Positions 7,959 through 15,611 of a stretch of 64,000 nucleotides of DNA are shown piece after piece (within the stretch, counting starts at the first letter, position 1; each line of letters starts with the position of its first letter). The DNA is from PHAA01 sp022706565 (GTDB lineage: Bacteria; Bacillota; Syntrophomonadia; Syntrophomonadales; Syntrophomonadaceae): contig JAXGLD010000001.1 of the NCBI GenBank assembly GCA_040769385.1, forward strand, positions 124,001-188,000, given 5' to 3'. Made by a program: the position numbers and the translations under genes. Below the pieces are notes generated by a model. The model saw only the letters and a list, made by a program, of their open reading frames with translations. It had not been told where the DNA came from and searched no databases.

Positions 7959-8339
7959 ATGAATATCGACCTCATTGCGAACATATTGGTCATTGTCACC
8001 GTGGTTTTCATCGGATTCTGGCTGGTGTGGCTGGTAGGTATGATGATGAAACGCCCGGCTTCTACCGCCCGCAAACCTATAGGTGAACGGAATGAGCGGA
8101 ACGAACGGATAGAGCTTAATGAAACAGATAAAAGGATTGATCGGACCGACCTGGAACTGAACGAAATGAATGGACGGACTGGAAGTAATGAACTGAATCA
8201 AATACGGGGACGGACTGGACCGACGGAACTGAATGAAATGAAGGGACAGACTGGGTCAACCGAACTGAATGATGTGGAGGGGAGGACTGGATCTACCGAG
8301 CTGAATCAAATGCAGGGACGGGATAGAAAAGGAGAGTAA
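7959..8339 (+). CDS. Small single-pass membrane protein with tandem 12-residue repeats
   Basis: A 126-residue protein of unknown function. An N-terminal transmembrane helix (about 5-30, rich in Ile/Val/Phe/Trp) is followed by a basic junction and a hydrophilic tail. The tail carries four near-identical 12-residue units of the form R-T-G-S-T-E-L-N-x-M-x-G, plus a degenerate 11-residue unit and Asn-Glu-Arg-rich sequence before them. The start ATG follows GAAAGGAGGGCTGCAC. The tail would face the cytoplasm or the outside depending on orientation; the positive residues just after the helix favour a cytoplasmic tail. No family recognised. The repeat unit copy number may vary between strains. Confidence 0.7.
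   Translation: MNIDLIANILVIVTVVFIGFWLVWLVGMMMKRPASTARKPIGERNERNERIELNETDKRIDRTDLELNEMNGRTGSNELNQIRGRTGPTELNEMKGQTGSTELNDVEGRTGSTELNQMQGRDRKGE
8175..8318 (+). repeat. Four 36-bp in-frame tandem repeats
   Basis: Four consecutive 36-bp units encode R/Q-T-G-[SP]-[TN]-E-L-N-[EQD]-[MIV]-x-G. The core GAACTGAATGA recurs in each unit. The length is a multiple of three and keeps the frame, so expansion or contraction would only change the tail length. Confidence 0.8.
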
Positions 8340-8563
8340 CCATCACTAGACCGAAAATGTGAGGTTCCCGAAACCCACAATACCTGCCCATGGCCGCTTG
8401 GTCCTGGGCGTTTTTATGCGCCAGATCCGGCCGCCACATAAGATTACTGGCTAAGCCTTTGCTGGTATAGGTTTTAAGAGTCCACCCTGGCCGGCAATTG
8501 CTGCGCCCTGGTGACTCAGGCAAGGGACCATCGATAGCCGGGATGGCACCAAATTAGTTACGG

Positions 8564-9241
8564 TTAAATAGGGCCAGGTAGGAGGCGGCACCAGGTGGCC
8601 GAGAAGCGCACCCAATTCAGACATACCCAGGTAGTGTCCTGGTAAGTGCCCTCGCCGCAGGTATGCCAGTGCCCGAAATACCACAAGGACGGACGATATT
8701 TGTGCAATACCCGGGACAGCATTTGCCGGGAAGGATCAATGTCCTTGATCTTCTGACGGCGCGCTTTTTCGATGGGGAACTCCTCGGGGCAGGTATGGGA
8801 GATGACTATGTCTATAGACGTATCAGGCAGTTGGGCCAGGTCCCGCTCGGTTATGATCTCTTCCGGAAACCAATCCCAGCCTTCGTAACGGCGCCAGCGG
8901 TCGACTGATTTAGCCCCGCCCATGAACAGCACCCTTCGCCCATCATCCAGCTGCAGCACTGAACCGCGGGGCATATATATAATGTTGGGAGCGATCTCCA
9001 CCGGCTGGCCCGGTGTTTTGACCAAGGCATTGAGGTGATCCAGATCGTCATTGTTGCCTTCACAGAAGTAGACGCGGGTCCGGCTGGTATTTATTTTCAC
9101 CAGTTCCTGATCCTCCAGGCGCGGCCAATAGCCAAAGTCACCCACCTGCAGGATTATGTCCGGTTCCTCCTGGTCGATCAGGTAGTTGAGCCGCTCGAAT
9201 GCCCCATGCACATCTCCGACCGCTAAAATCCTCATTGCCAT
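8564..9241 (-). CDS. Calcineurin-like metallophosphoesterase
   Basis: A 225-residue metallophosphoesterase with all the dinuclear-metal motifs in order: GDVHG (about 8-12), GDFGYW (about 34-39), GNND (about 62-65), SHTCPEE (about 148-154) and GHWH (about 190-193). These ligate two metals and hydrolyse phosphomonoesters or diesters; a nucleotide or RNA-end substrate is possible but unproven. It starts 18 nt after the XRE gene, itself overlapping a nucleotidyltransferase gene, so the three look like one operon. A GAGGGCGG site precedes the ATG. The following 8340-8563 stretch shows no gene that I can support. Confidence 0.85.
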   Translation of the reverse strand: MAMRILAVGDVHGAFERLNYLIDQEEPDIILQVGDFGYWPRLEDQELVKINTSRTRVYFCEGNNDDLDHLNALVKTPGQPVEIAPNIIYMPRGSVLQLDDGRRVLFMGGAKSVDRWRRYEGWDWFPEEIITERDLAQLPDTSIDIVISHTCPEEFPIEKARRQKIKDIDPSRQMLSRVLHKYRPSLWYFGHWHTCGEGTYQDTTWVCLNWVRFSATWCRLLPGPI

Positions 9242-9259
9242 ACGTCCGCCCTCATATCA

Positions 9260-9757
9260 TCAGCCGATTACAACCCGGAAGGATTGGGTCGATGCCAGCG
9301 GGGTCACTTCTTCCCGCCAGACAGCGGCATCCGGCCAATCACCCTCGATATAGGCGGGGATCATCTTCAGCCCCATCACGTTCAGCAACTGCTGGTAGCC
9401 CTCCAGGGTCAGGTCGCGGTATTCGTTTTCCTCATTCCTGGCTACCTCCGTGCGGGAAATCCCCAGTCGGCTGGCCAGCTCGGACCGGGATAGGCCCAGG
9501 AATATGCGCAAACCGATCAATTGGCGGTTCAGAGGCAGCTCCGCCAGAGCGCCCAAATCTTTGGCTTTCAGTCGCCGATACAGGTCTATGGCCTGACGGC
9601 TCTCATCCAGCAACCGGATAGTGCAGGCAGTCAGACCGCATATCTCGTCATCATCATAACCACGCTCTTTCATGCCCTCGATCTGGTTCTGCAGTTTCTC
9701 CTGCCCTTCCAGGCATTTGCGACAGGCCTGCTGATATTGCCGCTCGGTTTTGATCAT
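9260..9757 (-). CDS. XRE-type helix-turn-helix protein, probable antitoxin partner
   Basis: A 165-residue protein with an N-terminal helical region containing a C-x2-C pair (residues 12-15, CRKC) and coiled-coil character, then a Cro/CI helix-turn-helix at about 80-135 (LGLSRSELASRLGISRTEVA is the core). Its ATG overlaps the stop of the upstream nucleotidyltransferase by 4 nt (ATGA), so the two are translationally coupled. In known nucleotidyltransferase toxin systems the partner is often a DNA-binding antitoxin that represses the operon. The Cys pair could bind metal. Function is inferred from context. Confidence 0.8.
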   Translation of the reverse strand: MIKTERQYQQACRKCLEGQEKLQNQIEGMKERGYDDDEICGLTACTIRLLDESRQAIDLYRRLKAKDLGALAELPLNRQLIGLRIFLGLSRSELASRLGISRTEVARNEENEYRDLTLEGYQQLLNVMGLKMIPAYIEGDWPDAAVWREEVTPLASTQSFRVVIG

Positions 9758-10281
9758 GTCGGCACCTCCGTTATTTTAATGATGCCTTTGGGTCGGTTGG
9801 ACCACTTGTCAGTCCGGAAGAAGCTGATCTTGGGATCGATCATCTCCAGGCAGTCGGCCCAGGCTGGAGTATGCTCCTGGTAGACCGGGAACATCTCGAT
9901 GTGGCGCAGGAACGCCATGGGATAACCCCGTTTGCCGCTGGGATCGGATACGGTCTCAAAACGCCAGAATTCCGGGTCAATCTCTTTCAAAGCAGCTTCG
10001 GCGGATGTCCTCCATAATTGGCGCGGTACCACGAAATAAGCATCCAGATCGTTGGGATGGTACTTATCGGTAGCATAGGAACCATCGATGTAGACCTCGG
10101 TGATACCTACCGCGGCCAATTGCGCATAACGCTGCTTGAACTCCTCCAGCAGCTGCAATCGCCAGGCAGTGTCCCAGCAACCTCCGCCCCCAGGTCCTTG
10201 CCGGATAAACTGCTCCAGTTCAGCCAGGCTGATCTCGTGGTCACCGGGCGGCAACAGCCCATTTTTCAAGAACTTCAGCAC
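9754..10281 (-). CDS. Nucleotidyltransferase-fold protein (DUF6932-like), probable toxin
   Basis: A 175-residue protein that opens with KFLKNGLLPPGDHE, typical of the DUF6932 group, and carries a minimal nucleotidyltransferase signature: Gly67-Ser68, then D78-L-D80 in a strand (NDLDAYFVV). That Gly-Ser plus Asp-x-Asp pattern is the metal and NTP site of the pol-beta superfamily, which includes MNT, AbiEii/MenT and CBASS-type enzymes. The start follows a purine-rich site and the gene leads a coupled pair with an XRE protein, followed by a metallophosphoesterase. A role as NMP-transferring toxin or defence effector is inference; no target can be read. Confidence 0.75.
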   Translation of the reverse strand: MLKFLKNGLLPPGDHEISLAELEQFIRQGPGGGGCWDTAWRLQLLEEFKQRYAQLAAVGITEVYIDGSYATDKYHPNDLDAYFVVPRQLWRTSAEAALKEIDPEFWRFETVSDPSGKRGYPMAFLRHIEMFPVYQEHTPAWADCLEMIDPKISFFRTDKWSNRPKGIIKITEVPT

Positions 10282-10439
10282 CTTACCACCCCTGGTTTTA
10301 TTATAACCAAACCAGCTGCCGATTGGTAACTCCTGAGATGTCTGGCGAACTTCAGGTATTGTTTTCGGGCTGTTGGCAAAAGCTAGATTATATCCGGCCT
10401 TGGCCGCCTGTATTAGTATAAAAAGAGTGGAGATTAACG

Positions 10440-10919
10440 ATGCCTTGGGAACGAATCCCGGAAATAGTTATCATCCTGATCACCGCTGTCATGCTGGTGG
10501 TTTATGTACCTAGAAGCCGATTACGGGAAGCGCTGGTGGTTTTTTTCTTTAAACAGACTATCACTTGGCCGCTGGGATTGGCCGTGGTACACTACGGCCT
10601 GATCGAATACCCGGTCCGGTTTTTCAGCAACGCCACCAAGGTGCATTTCTCCTTTGAATACTTTATTTACCCATCCCTTTGCTCGATCTTTATGATGACC
10701 TACCCGGAAGGCCAGGGCTGGTTACGGCGGTTCATGCACTATTTTATTTTTTGCACAGTCATGACTGTGCTTGAAGTTGGGGCGGAAAGATACACCGCCA
10801 GCATCAACTACATCCACTGGACCTGGTACGCCACTTGGCTTAGCTTGTTTATTACCTTCTTTCTTTCCCGAAAATTCTATGTGTGGTTCTTCAAAGTGAA
10901 TGACGATGGGGTTCTGTAA
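10440..10919 (+). CDS. CBO0543-type multi-pass membrane protein
   Basis: A 159-residue integral membrane protein with about four or five hydrophobic helices (about 8-24, 33-54, 75-85, 97-118, 128-148). The segment EYPVRFFSNATKVHFSFEYF followed by a P-E-G turn is characteristic of a Firmicutes family of unknown function typified by CBO0543. No catalytic motif is evident. Ribosome site GTGGAG precedes the ATG, and a TATAAA lies about 20 nt upstream of that. It stands alone, divergent from the nucleotidyltransferase operon. Confidence 0.75.
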   Translation: MPWERIPEIVIILITAVMLVVYVPRSRLREALVVFFFKQTITWPLGLAVVHYGLIEYPVRFFSNATKVHFSFEYFIYPSLCSIFMMTYPEGQGWLRRFMHYFIFCTVMTVLEVGAERYTASINYIHWTWYATWLSLFITFFLSRKFYVWFFKVNDDGVL

Positions 10920-11046
10920 CATAAAAGAAGGACATCATCAGCCTGGCCAAAACTCCCGGCTAACGATATCCCCCGCTTCATTATTTTTCCGATCTCCTCC
11001 AACAAAATCCCGGCGAGTATATGATCCGACCCACAATTGGCAGATA

Positions 11047-11075
11047 TTGAGAAGCATAATCGGGTATGGTATCAT
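11047..11075 (+). promoter_or_regulatory. Sigma-A type promoter of leader RNA A
   Basis: TTGAGA (11047-11052), 17-bp spacer, TATCAT (11070-11075). Transcription would start near 11082, about 15 nt before the conserved GACGGTCAAAG that opens the leader RNA. The second copy of this RNA has the same -10 at the same distance. Confidence 0.6.
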
Positions 11076-11096
11076 AATAGAAAATGAATAACTCTT

Positions 11097-11225
11097 GACG
11101 GTCAAAGCTATCCAAGAAAATGGATGGCCGAGAAGGGTAATACCGGGACGGGTTTAGGCCGCCCATGGCATTTCTTCCGTTAGAAGTCAGCATACCTGGG
11201 TGGGTAGCCTTTTATAGGGCTACCC
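11097..11225 (+). ncRNA. Candidate structured leader RNA, copy A
   Basis: A leader of about 130 nt shared with 32578-32713. It opens with GACGGTCAAAG, then a hairpin GCTATCCA/TGGATGGC (11107-11114 with 11121-11128), a variable middle, a conserved 3' block (AGAAGTCAGC then TACCTGGGTGGGTAGCC) and a closing 8-bp hairpin GGGTAGCC/GGCTACCC. Hairpin sequences differ between copies while pairing is kept. The FN3-type surface protein gene begins 171 nt downstream; the stretch from 11226 to 11396 shows no other gene. I could not assign the motif to a riboswitch class from memory. The 3' block is faintly like the end of a cobalamin riboswitch, but the GCCACTG core is missing. Confidence 0.55.
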
Positions 11226-11396
11226 TTAAGTGTTCTTTACTGTCCCATCAATAATGAAGGGGGGGAACTTATAGAACCCATTGCTTTCCTGATGGCAACC
11301 GCTCCCCAGTATTCCAGCCAGCAATTTAGATTTCTTCTCTTCCCAGGTTGCCGTTTCCTTAAACGCTGTAGGTAACATGAGATAGGAGGGATTGTA

Positions 11397-12794
11397 TTGA
11401 ATAAGAAAAACGGACCATTAAGCCTTCTGTTAATCCTTGTTTTTGCCTTTGTTTTCTTGGCCCCATCTTTCCTGCTGCCGGCTGAGGCCACCGCCGCCGC
11501 CCCGACCGTCACTGCTTTAAGCGCTTCTTCCATCGATGACGACTCAGCCACCCTGAACGGCCGGTTGACTTCAGCGGGGACCTACGATGTGGTTGAGTAC
11601 GGTTTCTATTATGATGATGATGATAATGTGACTACGAGCGACGCCAAGATAAGAGCTGGGACCGGTAACTTGGATGAAGATGAAGAATTTGAAGCAACGA
11701 TCAACGGTCTTAAACCCGATACCCGCTATTGGTTCAGGGCTTATATCATCTATGACAATAGCCGGGAGCGCACCGTGTTATCCGCCACTACCCGCACTTT
11801 CACCACCACTGACAGTGGAGCTGAAGACCGGCCGGAGGTGTCTACCGATTCTGCTACCAGCATAACCTCCAACAGCGCCCGATTAAACGGGGAAATTGAC
11901 TCTATTGGCGCTTCCAGGATCACCGAATACGGATTCTATTATGGGACCAAATCCTCCCCCTCAACCAAGAAAAAAGTGGGCAGCCGAATTGACGAAGGAG
12001 ATGACTTCAGCTACAAGCTGACCGGGTTGAAGTCGGATACCCGTTATTATTTCCGGGCCTATGCCCGTAATGCGGAAGGGATCTCTTATGGTAGCGTACG
12101 CAGCTTTTTCACCGAGGAAGGCGATGAAAAGCCCTCCGTCACCACCAAAGCAGTCACCACTGGAGATGGCTATGCCACCCTTTATGGGGTGGTCACCGAT
12201 GAAGGTGACTCTGACATCGAAGCCTATGGATTTTACTACGGGACCACCAGCAATACCCCGAACAAAATAAAGGTGGGCAACAGGATTGCGGAAGACAAAA
12301 CCTTCAGCTACCAGTTGACTGGCCTGGCTCCGGGCAACTACTACGTCAAGGCCTACGCCACCAATGACGGGGGTACCAGTTATGGAACCCTGCGGAGCTT
12401 TGAAGTGACCCGCTCCAGCGCTCCCAGCGTTTTCTTTATCGGCTCCTCCTATTACAACATCCGCGGATCCTATCAAGCGGGAGAAGCCGCCCCCTATATC
12501 AAGAACAGCCGTACTTACCTGCCCATCAGACCGGTGGGGAATTCGGTGGGTATAGCGGATAAGGATATAGTCTGGAATGCTAATACCCGCACGGTAACCT
12601 TAACGAAGGGCACCACCACGGTCAGACTGGAGATCGGCAGTCCAATCATGTATGTGAACGGATCGGCGGTTACAATGGATACTGCTCCGGAAATCAGTAA
12701 TTCCCGGGCTTGTCTGCCCATCGCCCATATTGTCAAGTTATTTGGTTACACTGCCTACTGGGACGGCGCCAGCCGCGCGGTAACCATCCGGTAA
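11397..12794 (+). CDS. Secreted protein with three fibronectin type III-like repeats and a copper-amine-oxidase-N-like domain
   Basis: A 465-residue exported protein. A signal peptide (about 1-33, ending in A-E-A-T-A) is followed by three repeats of about 95 residues, each with the YGFYY strand and the motif L-x-P/S-D-T-R-Y-x-F-R-A-Y, typical of bacterial FN3-like modules (about 36-135, 145-240, 247-335). The C-terminal 110 residues form a copper amine oxidase N-terminal-like domain with R-T-Y-L-P-I-R and A-V-T-I-R ends, common in Clostridia surface proteins as a wall or stalk module. TTG is the start, after GGAGGGATTGTA. It is preceded by the candidate leader RNA and closed by a strong terminator. 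Confidence 0.85.
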   Translation: MNKKNGPLSLLLILVFAFVFLAPSFLLPAEATAAAPTVTALSASSIDDDSATLNGRLTSAGTYDVVEYGFYYDDDDNVTTSDAKIRAGTGNLDEDEEFEATINGLKPDTRYWFRAYIIYDNSRERTVLSATTRTFTTTDSGAEDRPEVSTDSATSITSNSARLNGEIDSIGASRITEYGFYYGTKSSPSTKKKVGSRIDEGDDFSYKLTGLKSDTRYYFRAYARNAEGISYGSVRSFFTEEGDEKPSVTTKAVTTGDGYATLYGVVTDEGDSDIEAYGFYYGTTSNTPNKIKVGNRIAEDKTFSYQLTGLAPGNYYVKAYATNDGGTSYGTLRSFEVTRSSAPSVFFIGSSYYNIRGSYQAGEAAPYIKNSRTYLPIRPVGNSVGIADKDIVWNANTRTVTLTKGTTTVRLEIGSPIMYVNGSAVTMDTAPEISNSRACLPIAHIVKLFGYTAYWDGASRAVTIR

Positions 12795-12873
12795 ACATTT
12801 TAAGCCCCTCGGTCCGTCATGGAAAGTTGATATCTTGGCAGAAAAATAATATGAAGCTAAACGCAAGGCGTTA

Positions 12874-12932
12874 GGAAAATACCCGTGACTGAGACGTAAA
12901 TTATTACGTCGATTGAACGGGTATTTCCTTTT
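12874..12932 (+). terminator. Rho-independent terminator after the FN3 protein gene
   Basis: Stem GGAAAATACCCGT with ACGGGTATTTCC, an inner GACGTAA/TTACGTC pairing, then TTTT. The remaining stretch up to 13249 holds no gene or RNA that I can recognise. Confidence 0.8.
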
Positions 12933-13249
12933 AATGCAGCTATCAGCCTCTCTTGACAGCCTGAGGGCGGGTCTTGATTCCATCCCCTGCCCTGAATCTT
13001 AAACGGCCCCCGCTGCCTGGTCTTCCAGCTTGTAAGAATCCTCCCATATCTCGATTTACCCCACCTTAAAAAGGCTGCAAATGGATTTGTCCTACCTGGT
13101 CTGCGGCAATTTGCCTGAAAAATAGCGGCCAGCCAGCTGCTCTTACGTTTTTTAGCCCGTTCGCCGCCGATTCCTCCGCAGGTTTAAGCTAAGTCCAGGG
13201 TTCAGGAGTACCCTCCCGGACTACTAAATTCGAGGAAGGAGGAAATCTG

Positions 13250-13468
13250 ATGGCAGTAAACGCCACCCCCATCGCCAGCGATGTAGCCCTAGTCTACAAT
13301 AATGCCGGCAAAACTGTGACTCGCCGCTATTCCGATCTAAAGGTCGAGGCCAGCGACGCGGACGTTTTCGATGTGGTCGCCGGTGCAAACGGCTTCGACA
13401 GCTTGCAGGACCTAACCATGACTTCGATTCAGCGCCGGTCCACCAATGAACTTGAAGAAGTCATCTAG
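13250..13468 (+). CDS. DUF1659 family protein
   Basis: A 72-residue protein of the DUF1659 family: N-terminal MAVNATPIASDVALVY, an Arg-Arg-Tyr-S-D-L centre and a conserved C-terminal block with the Leu-x-x-Leu spacing. The function is unknown. In Firmicutes it sits almost always directly before a DUF2922 gene and often a YvrJ gene, as it does here. A strong site (GGAAGGAGGAAATC) precedes the ATG. It is cytoplasmic or exported without a signal; no cysteine or membrane segment is present. Confidence 0.85.
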   Translation: MAVNATPIASDVALVYNNAGKTVTRRYSDLKVEASDADVFDVVAGANGFDSLQDLTMTSIQRRSTNELEEVI

Positions 13469-13506
13469 CACCAATGGAAGAATCAATTGGGAAAGGAGGA
13501 TAACGC

Positions 13507-13722
13507 ATGAGGATTCTGGAGATGAGTTTCTCTACTGAATTGGGCCGGACCAAGGTAATCCGTGTCTATGAAGCCAAAGAGAGCTTGACTGGCCCTGAAG
13601 TATCGGCCTGTATGGATAATGTAGTAGCCAAAAACGTTTTCACCAGCCCCGGCGGCAACATAACCGGCAAAGTCAAAGCCCAGGTAGTTACCACCAGCAC
13701 TGCCGACCTGACTCTGGTATAA
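13507..13722 (+). CDS. DUF2922 family protein
   Basis: A 71-residue DUF2922 protein, second gene of the cassette, 38 nt after the DUF1659 gene. It shows the family pattern of an N-terminal beta strand (LEMSFSTELGRTKVIRV), a helix with the V-x-x-x-M-D pattern and a C-terminal strand ending in A-D-L-T-L-V. Function is unknown. GGAAAGGAGGATAACGC precedes the ATG. Strict co-occurrence with DUF1659 implies the two products act together. Confidence 0.85.
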   Translation: MRILEMSFSTELGRTKVIRVYEAKESLTGPEVSACMDNVVAKNVFTSPGGNITGKVKAQVVTTSTADLTLV

Positions 13723-13785
13723 ATACTGATTTCGACCATCGCCGGGGACCTTCCCCGGCGTATTATTTGTAAAGGGGACCTAAAT

Positions 13786-13983
13786 ATGGAAGATTTGCTT
13801 AATATTATTGCCAACGTTGGCTTTCCGATTGCGGTATCCTTGTTCCTGCTGGTGCGGGTGGAGAGCAAGGTGACTTGCTTGACCGAGGCCATCAACTCCC
13901 TGCGCGAGGCCATCCTGCTGATGCCCAGCCAGGATGCCGTCCGGTCATTGTCGGCAGCCCGGACCACTGCCAGGGAGGCTTGA
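13786..13983 (+). CDS. YvrJ family small membrane protein
   Basis: A 65-residue protein with an N-terminal hydrophobic helix (about 5-25, NIIANVGFPIAVSLFLLVRV) followed by an amphipathic helix rich in Glu/Leu, as in the YvrJ family. It has the shape of a small holin-like or anchor protein. Its stop overlaps the ATG of the downstream amidase by 1 nt, so they are coupled, which supports a cell-wall lysis or transport role. Function in YvrJ proteins is not established. Confidence 0.8.
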   Translation: MEDLLNIIANVGFPIAVSLFLLVRVESKVTCLTEAINSLREAILLMPSQDAVRSLSAARTTAREA

Positions 13984-14615
13984 TGATTGAAATCATCCCT
14001 AACCAATTCGACTTCGGTTCGCTCCAGTCCCGTACATACACCCGCCGCGTCATCATCCACCATTCTGCCAGTCCTGACGTATCCGCATCAGTCATTCATG
14101 ATTGGCACCGGCGGAAGGATTGGAGCGGTATCGGCTATCATGCCGTCATACGGGCCGATGGAGCTGTAGAGGCAGGCCGTCCCCTGGATGCGGTGGGCGC
14201 CCACGCCGGCTCCGCTGCCAATCGGGACAGCATCGGTATTTGCCTGACCGGTAATTTCATGATGCAACCACCCTCGAGAAGCCAGATGGATTCGCTGCCA
14301 AGGCTGCTCGATTACCTGGAAGACCGCTACGGGACCAGACTGGAGGTACTGCGCCATAAGGATGTGGCCACCACCGACTGCCCAGGCATTCATTTTCCCT
14401 GGCCGGAGAGTATCTGGCTGCCGGTGGACTCCGAAGCGAATGCCGGCCTACCTGAAACCGTGCCGATCACCTGGAAAGATTCTTTGGTATCCGAAGCCCG
14501 GGCTTGTCAGTTGATAACGGATAACCACCACCCCGACGATCCCGCTCCCAAATGGTTCGTACTGGCGGTGGGGCTAAATATCATGAAAGGAATGGGAAAG
14601 ATTGACGCCAAGTAG
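13983..14615 (+). CDS. N-acetylmuramoyl-L-alanine amidase (Amidase_2/PGRP fold)
   Basis: A 210-residue Amidase_2 domain protein. Zinc ligands are visible: first His in IIHHSAS (about 25-31), second His in LRHKDVATTDCPG and the Cys of that same motif. The GYHAVI strand and GRPLDAVGAHA segment match the peptidoglycan-recognition fold. It would cut the bond between MurNAc and L-Ala of the stem peptide. There is no signal peptide, as in phage endolysin-like enzymes, so release would need another route; the adjacent YvrJ membrane protein is a candidate. About 50 C-terminal residues have no recognised motif. The start overlaps the YvrJ stop codon. Confidence 0.88.
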   Translation: MIEIIPNQFDFGSLQSRTYTRRVIIHHSASPDVSASVIHDWHRRKDWSGIGYHAVIRADGAVEAGRPLDAVGAHAGSAANRDSIGICLTGNFMMQPPSRSQMDSLPRLLDYLEDRYGTRLEVLRHKDVATTDCPGIHFPWPESIWLPVDSEANAGLPETVPITWKDSLVSEARACQLITDNHHPDDPAPKWFVLAVGLNIMKGMGKIDAK

Positions 14616-14619
14616 AGAC

Positions 14620-14931
14620 ATGAATATTATAAATTTCAAGGTCTGGATCGAAGCAAAGGGCGGTACCTGCCGTTTAGGCAAGGCGAAGATGAACTGCATC
14701 CTCAGTGTAGATCATATTGAGCCGGGCCTGTGGGCCGCCTTGTATGCGCAGCAAACCCCCAATGGCTTGTTGGTAGTGGAGCTATCGGAATACTTCTCGT
14801 CGGCTGCGGCCGCCTGGCAGGCGCTCGACGACCCCGCCAGTCCCAGCGAGCCGCCGCGGCTTTTCCGAGATTGGGTGGGTGAGCAATACCTGACTGACCG
14901 CAGCGCCCGGGTGGAGAAGCTGGACCTCTGA
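14620..14931 (+). CDS. Hypothetical 103-residue protein
   Basis: A small protein with no family I recognise. It is acidic, with a beta-rich first half (INFKVWIEAKGGTCRL, then C-I-L-S-V) and a second half of helices ending in a charged tail. It contains a pair of cysteines about 10 residues apart. The start is uncertain: ATG at 14620 has only a weak purine run, whereas an in-frame TTG at 14602 overlaps the amidase stop and would follow GGGAAAG. It probably closes the cassette, since a strong terminator follows. Confidence 0.55.
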   Translation: MNIINFKVWIEAKGGTCRLGKAKMNCILSVDHIEPGLWAALYAQQTPNGLLVVELSEYFSSAAAAWQALDDPASPSEPPRLFRDWVGEQYLTDRSARVEKLDL

Positions 14932-14946
14932 ATAGACAGATGCACA

Positions 14947-14981
14947 AAAGCCCGCCGGGAACGAGATTTCCGGCGGGCTTT
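14947..14981. terminator. Strong bidirectional terminator
   Basis: AAAGCCCGCCGG and CCGGCGGGCTTT form a 12-bp stem around an 11-nt loop, with A-run and T-run on either side, between converging genes. Confidence 0.85.
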
Positions 14982-15003
14982 AGTATGTCTATTGGCTTCG
15001 GCC

Positions 15004-15399
15004 TTATGAGATTGATTCTCCCCCCGCGGCTTGCCGGTTGAAGATCCAAAATTTCTTTTCATGTTCGGCCATATTCTGGTAGGCATAGCGAAATTGCTGC
15101 TCGATATGTCCAGGCAGCGACGACGCGCCCTTGGCATCCAGGTAGGATTCCATTTCCTCTTTGATATGGTGCTCGGTCAAATACACATAATGAATCTCGT
15201 GTTCATCGTCGTGGCTGTAGGCGATATAGTAGCGATCGATCCACAGGGTGTAGAAGTTACTCTTCACCACCAGCGGATGTGGATTCTGCAGGTTAAGCTT
15301 GCCCGCCATGACCGCATCATCAGGTAATGTGATGGCCAGATGATCAGCCACCACATGGGTCAAGGCCATAATCTTCTCAATGGGCAATTTTTTATTCAT
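15004..15399 (-). CDS. Hypothetical cytoplasmic protein
   Basis: A 131-residue protein without a family I recognise. It is rich in His and aromatic residues, with a beta-hairpin-like centre (FYTLWIDRYYIAYSHDD then HEIHYVYL) and a C-terminal helical stretch rich in Glu and Tyr. No signal peptide or membrane segment. The ATG has no strong ribosome site that I can see. It is the only minus-strand gene in this part and is isolated by a terminator on one side and the etf promoter on the other. Confidence 0.6.
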   Translation of the reverse strand: MNKKLPIEKIMALTHVVADHLAITLPDDAVMAGKLNLQNPHPLVVKSNFYTLWIDRYYIAYSHDDEHEIHYVYLTEHHIKEEMESYLDAKGASSLPGHIEQQFRYAYQNMAEHEKKFWIFNRQAAGGESIS

Positions 15400-15552
15400 T
15401 CACTTAAATTACCATATTCTGTACTTCTCGACAACCTTTATCTCATCACGACCGGCGCCATGTCTTTTCATACACTTTTCCCTCGACTCCCGGTACATCG
15501 TAGGTTCACCGCTGTAAAACCCAATTCCTGGCAGGATATTGTGTCCCTGGCA

Positions 15553-15582
15553 TTGTACTCAGTCGCCTAACTGGTTTAATAT
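15553..15582 (+). promoter_or_regulatory. Probable sigma-A promoter of etfBA
   Basis: TTGTAC, an 18-bp spacer and TAATAT, 30 nt before the etfB start. The upstream 15400-15550 stretch shows no gene. Confidence 0.5.
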
Positions 15583-15611
15583 TAGGAAAATAGATAGTCG
15601 AGGTGAAGAGG

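Noticed and set aside
8293..8523. Minus-strand 76-residue frame between the repeat protein and the phosphoesterase
   Set aside because: No ribosome site or recognised family; it overlaps the repeat gene and looks like chance or decay.
11097..11225. c-di-GMP (GEMM) or cobalamin riboswitch
   Set aside because: The 3' end is reminiscent, but CAAACC/GACGCAAAGC and GCCACTG cores are absent.
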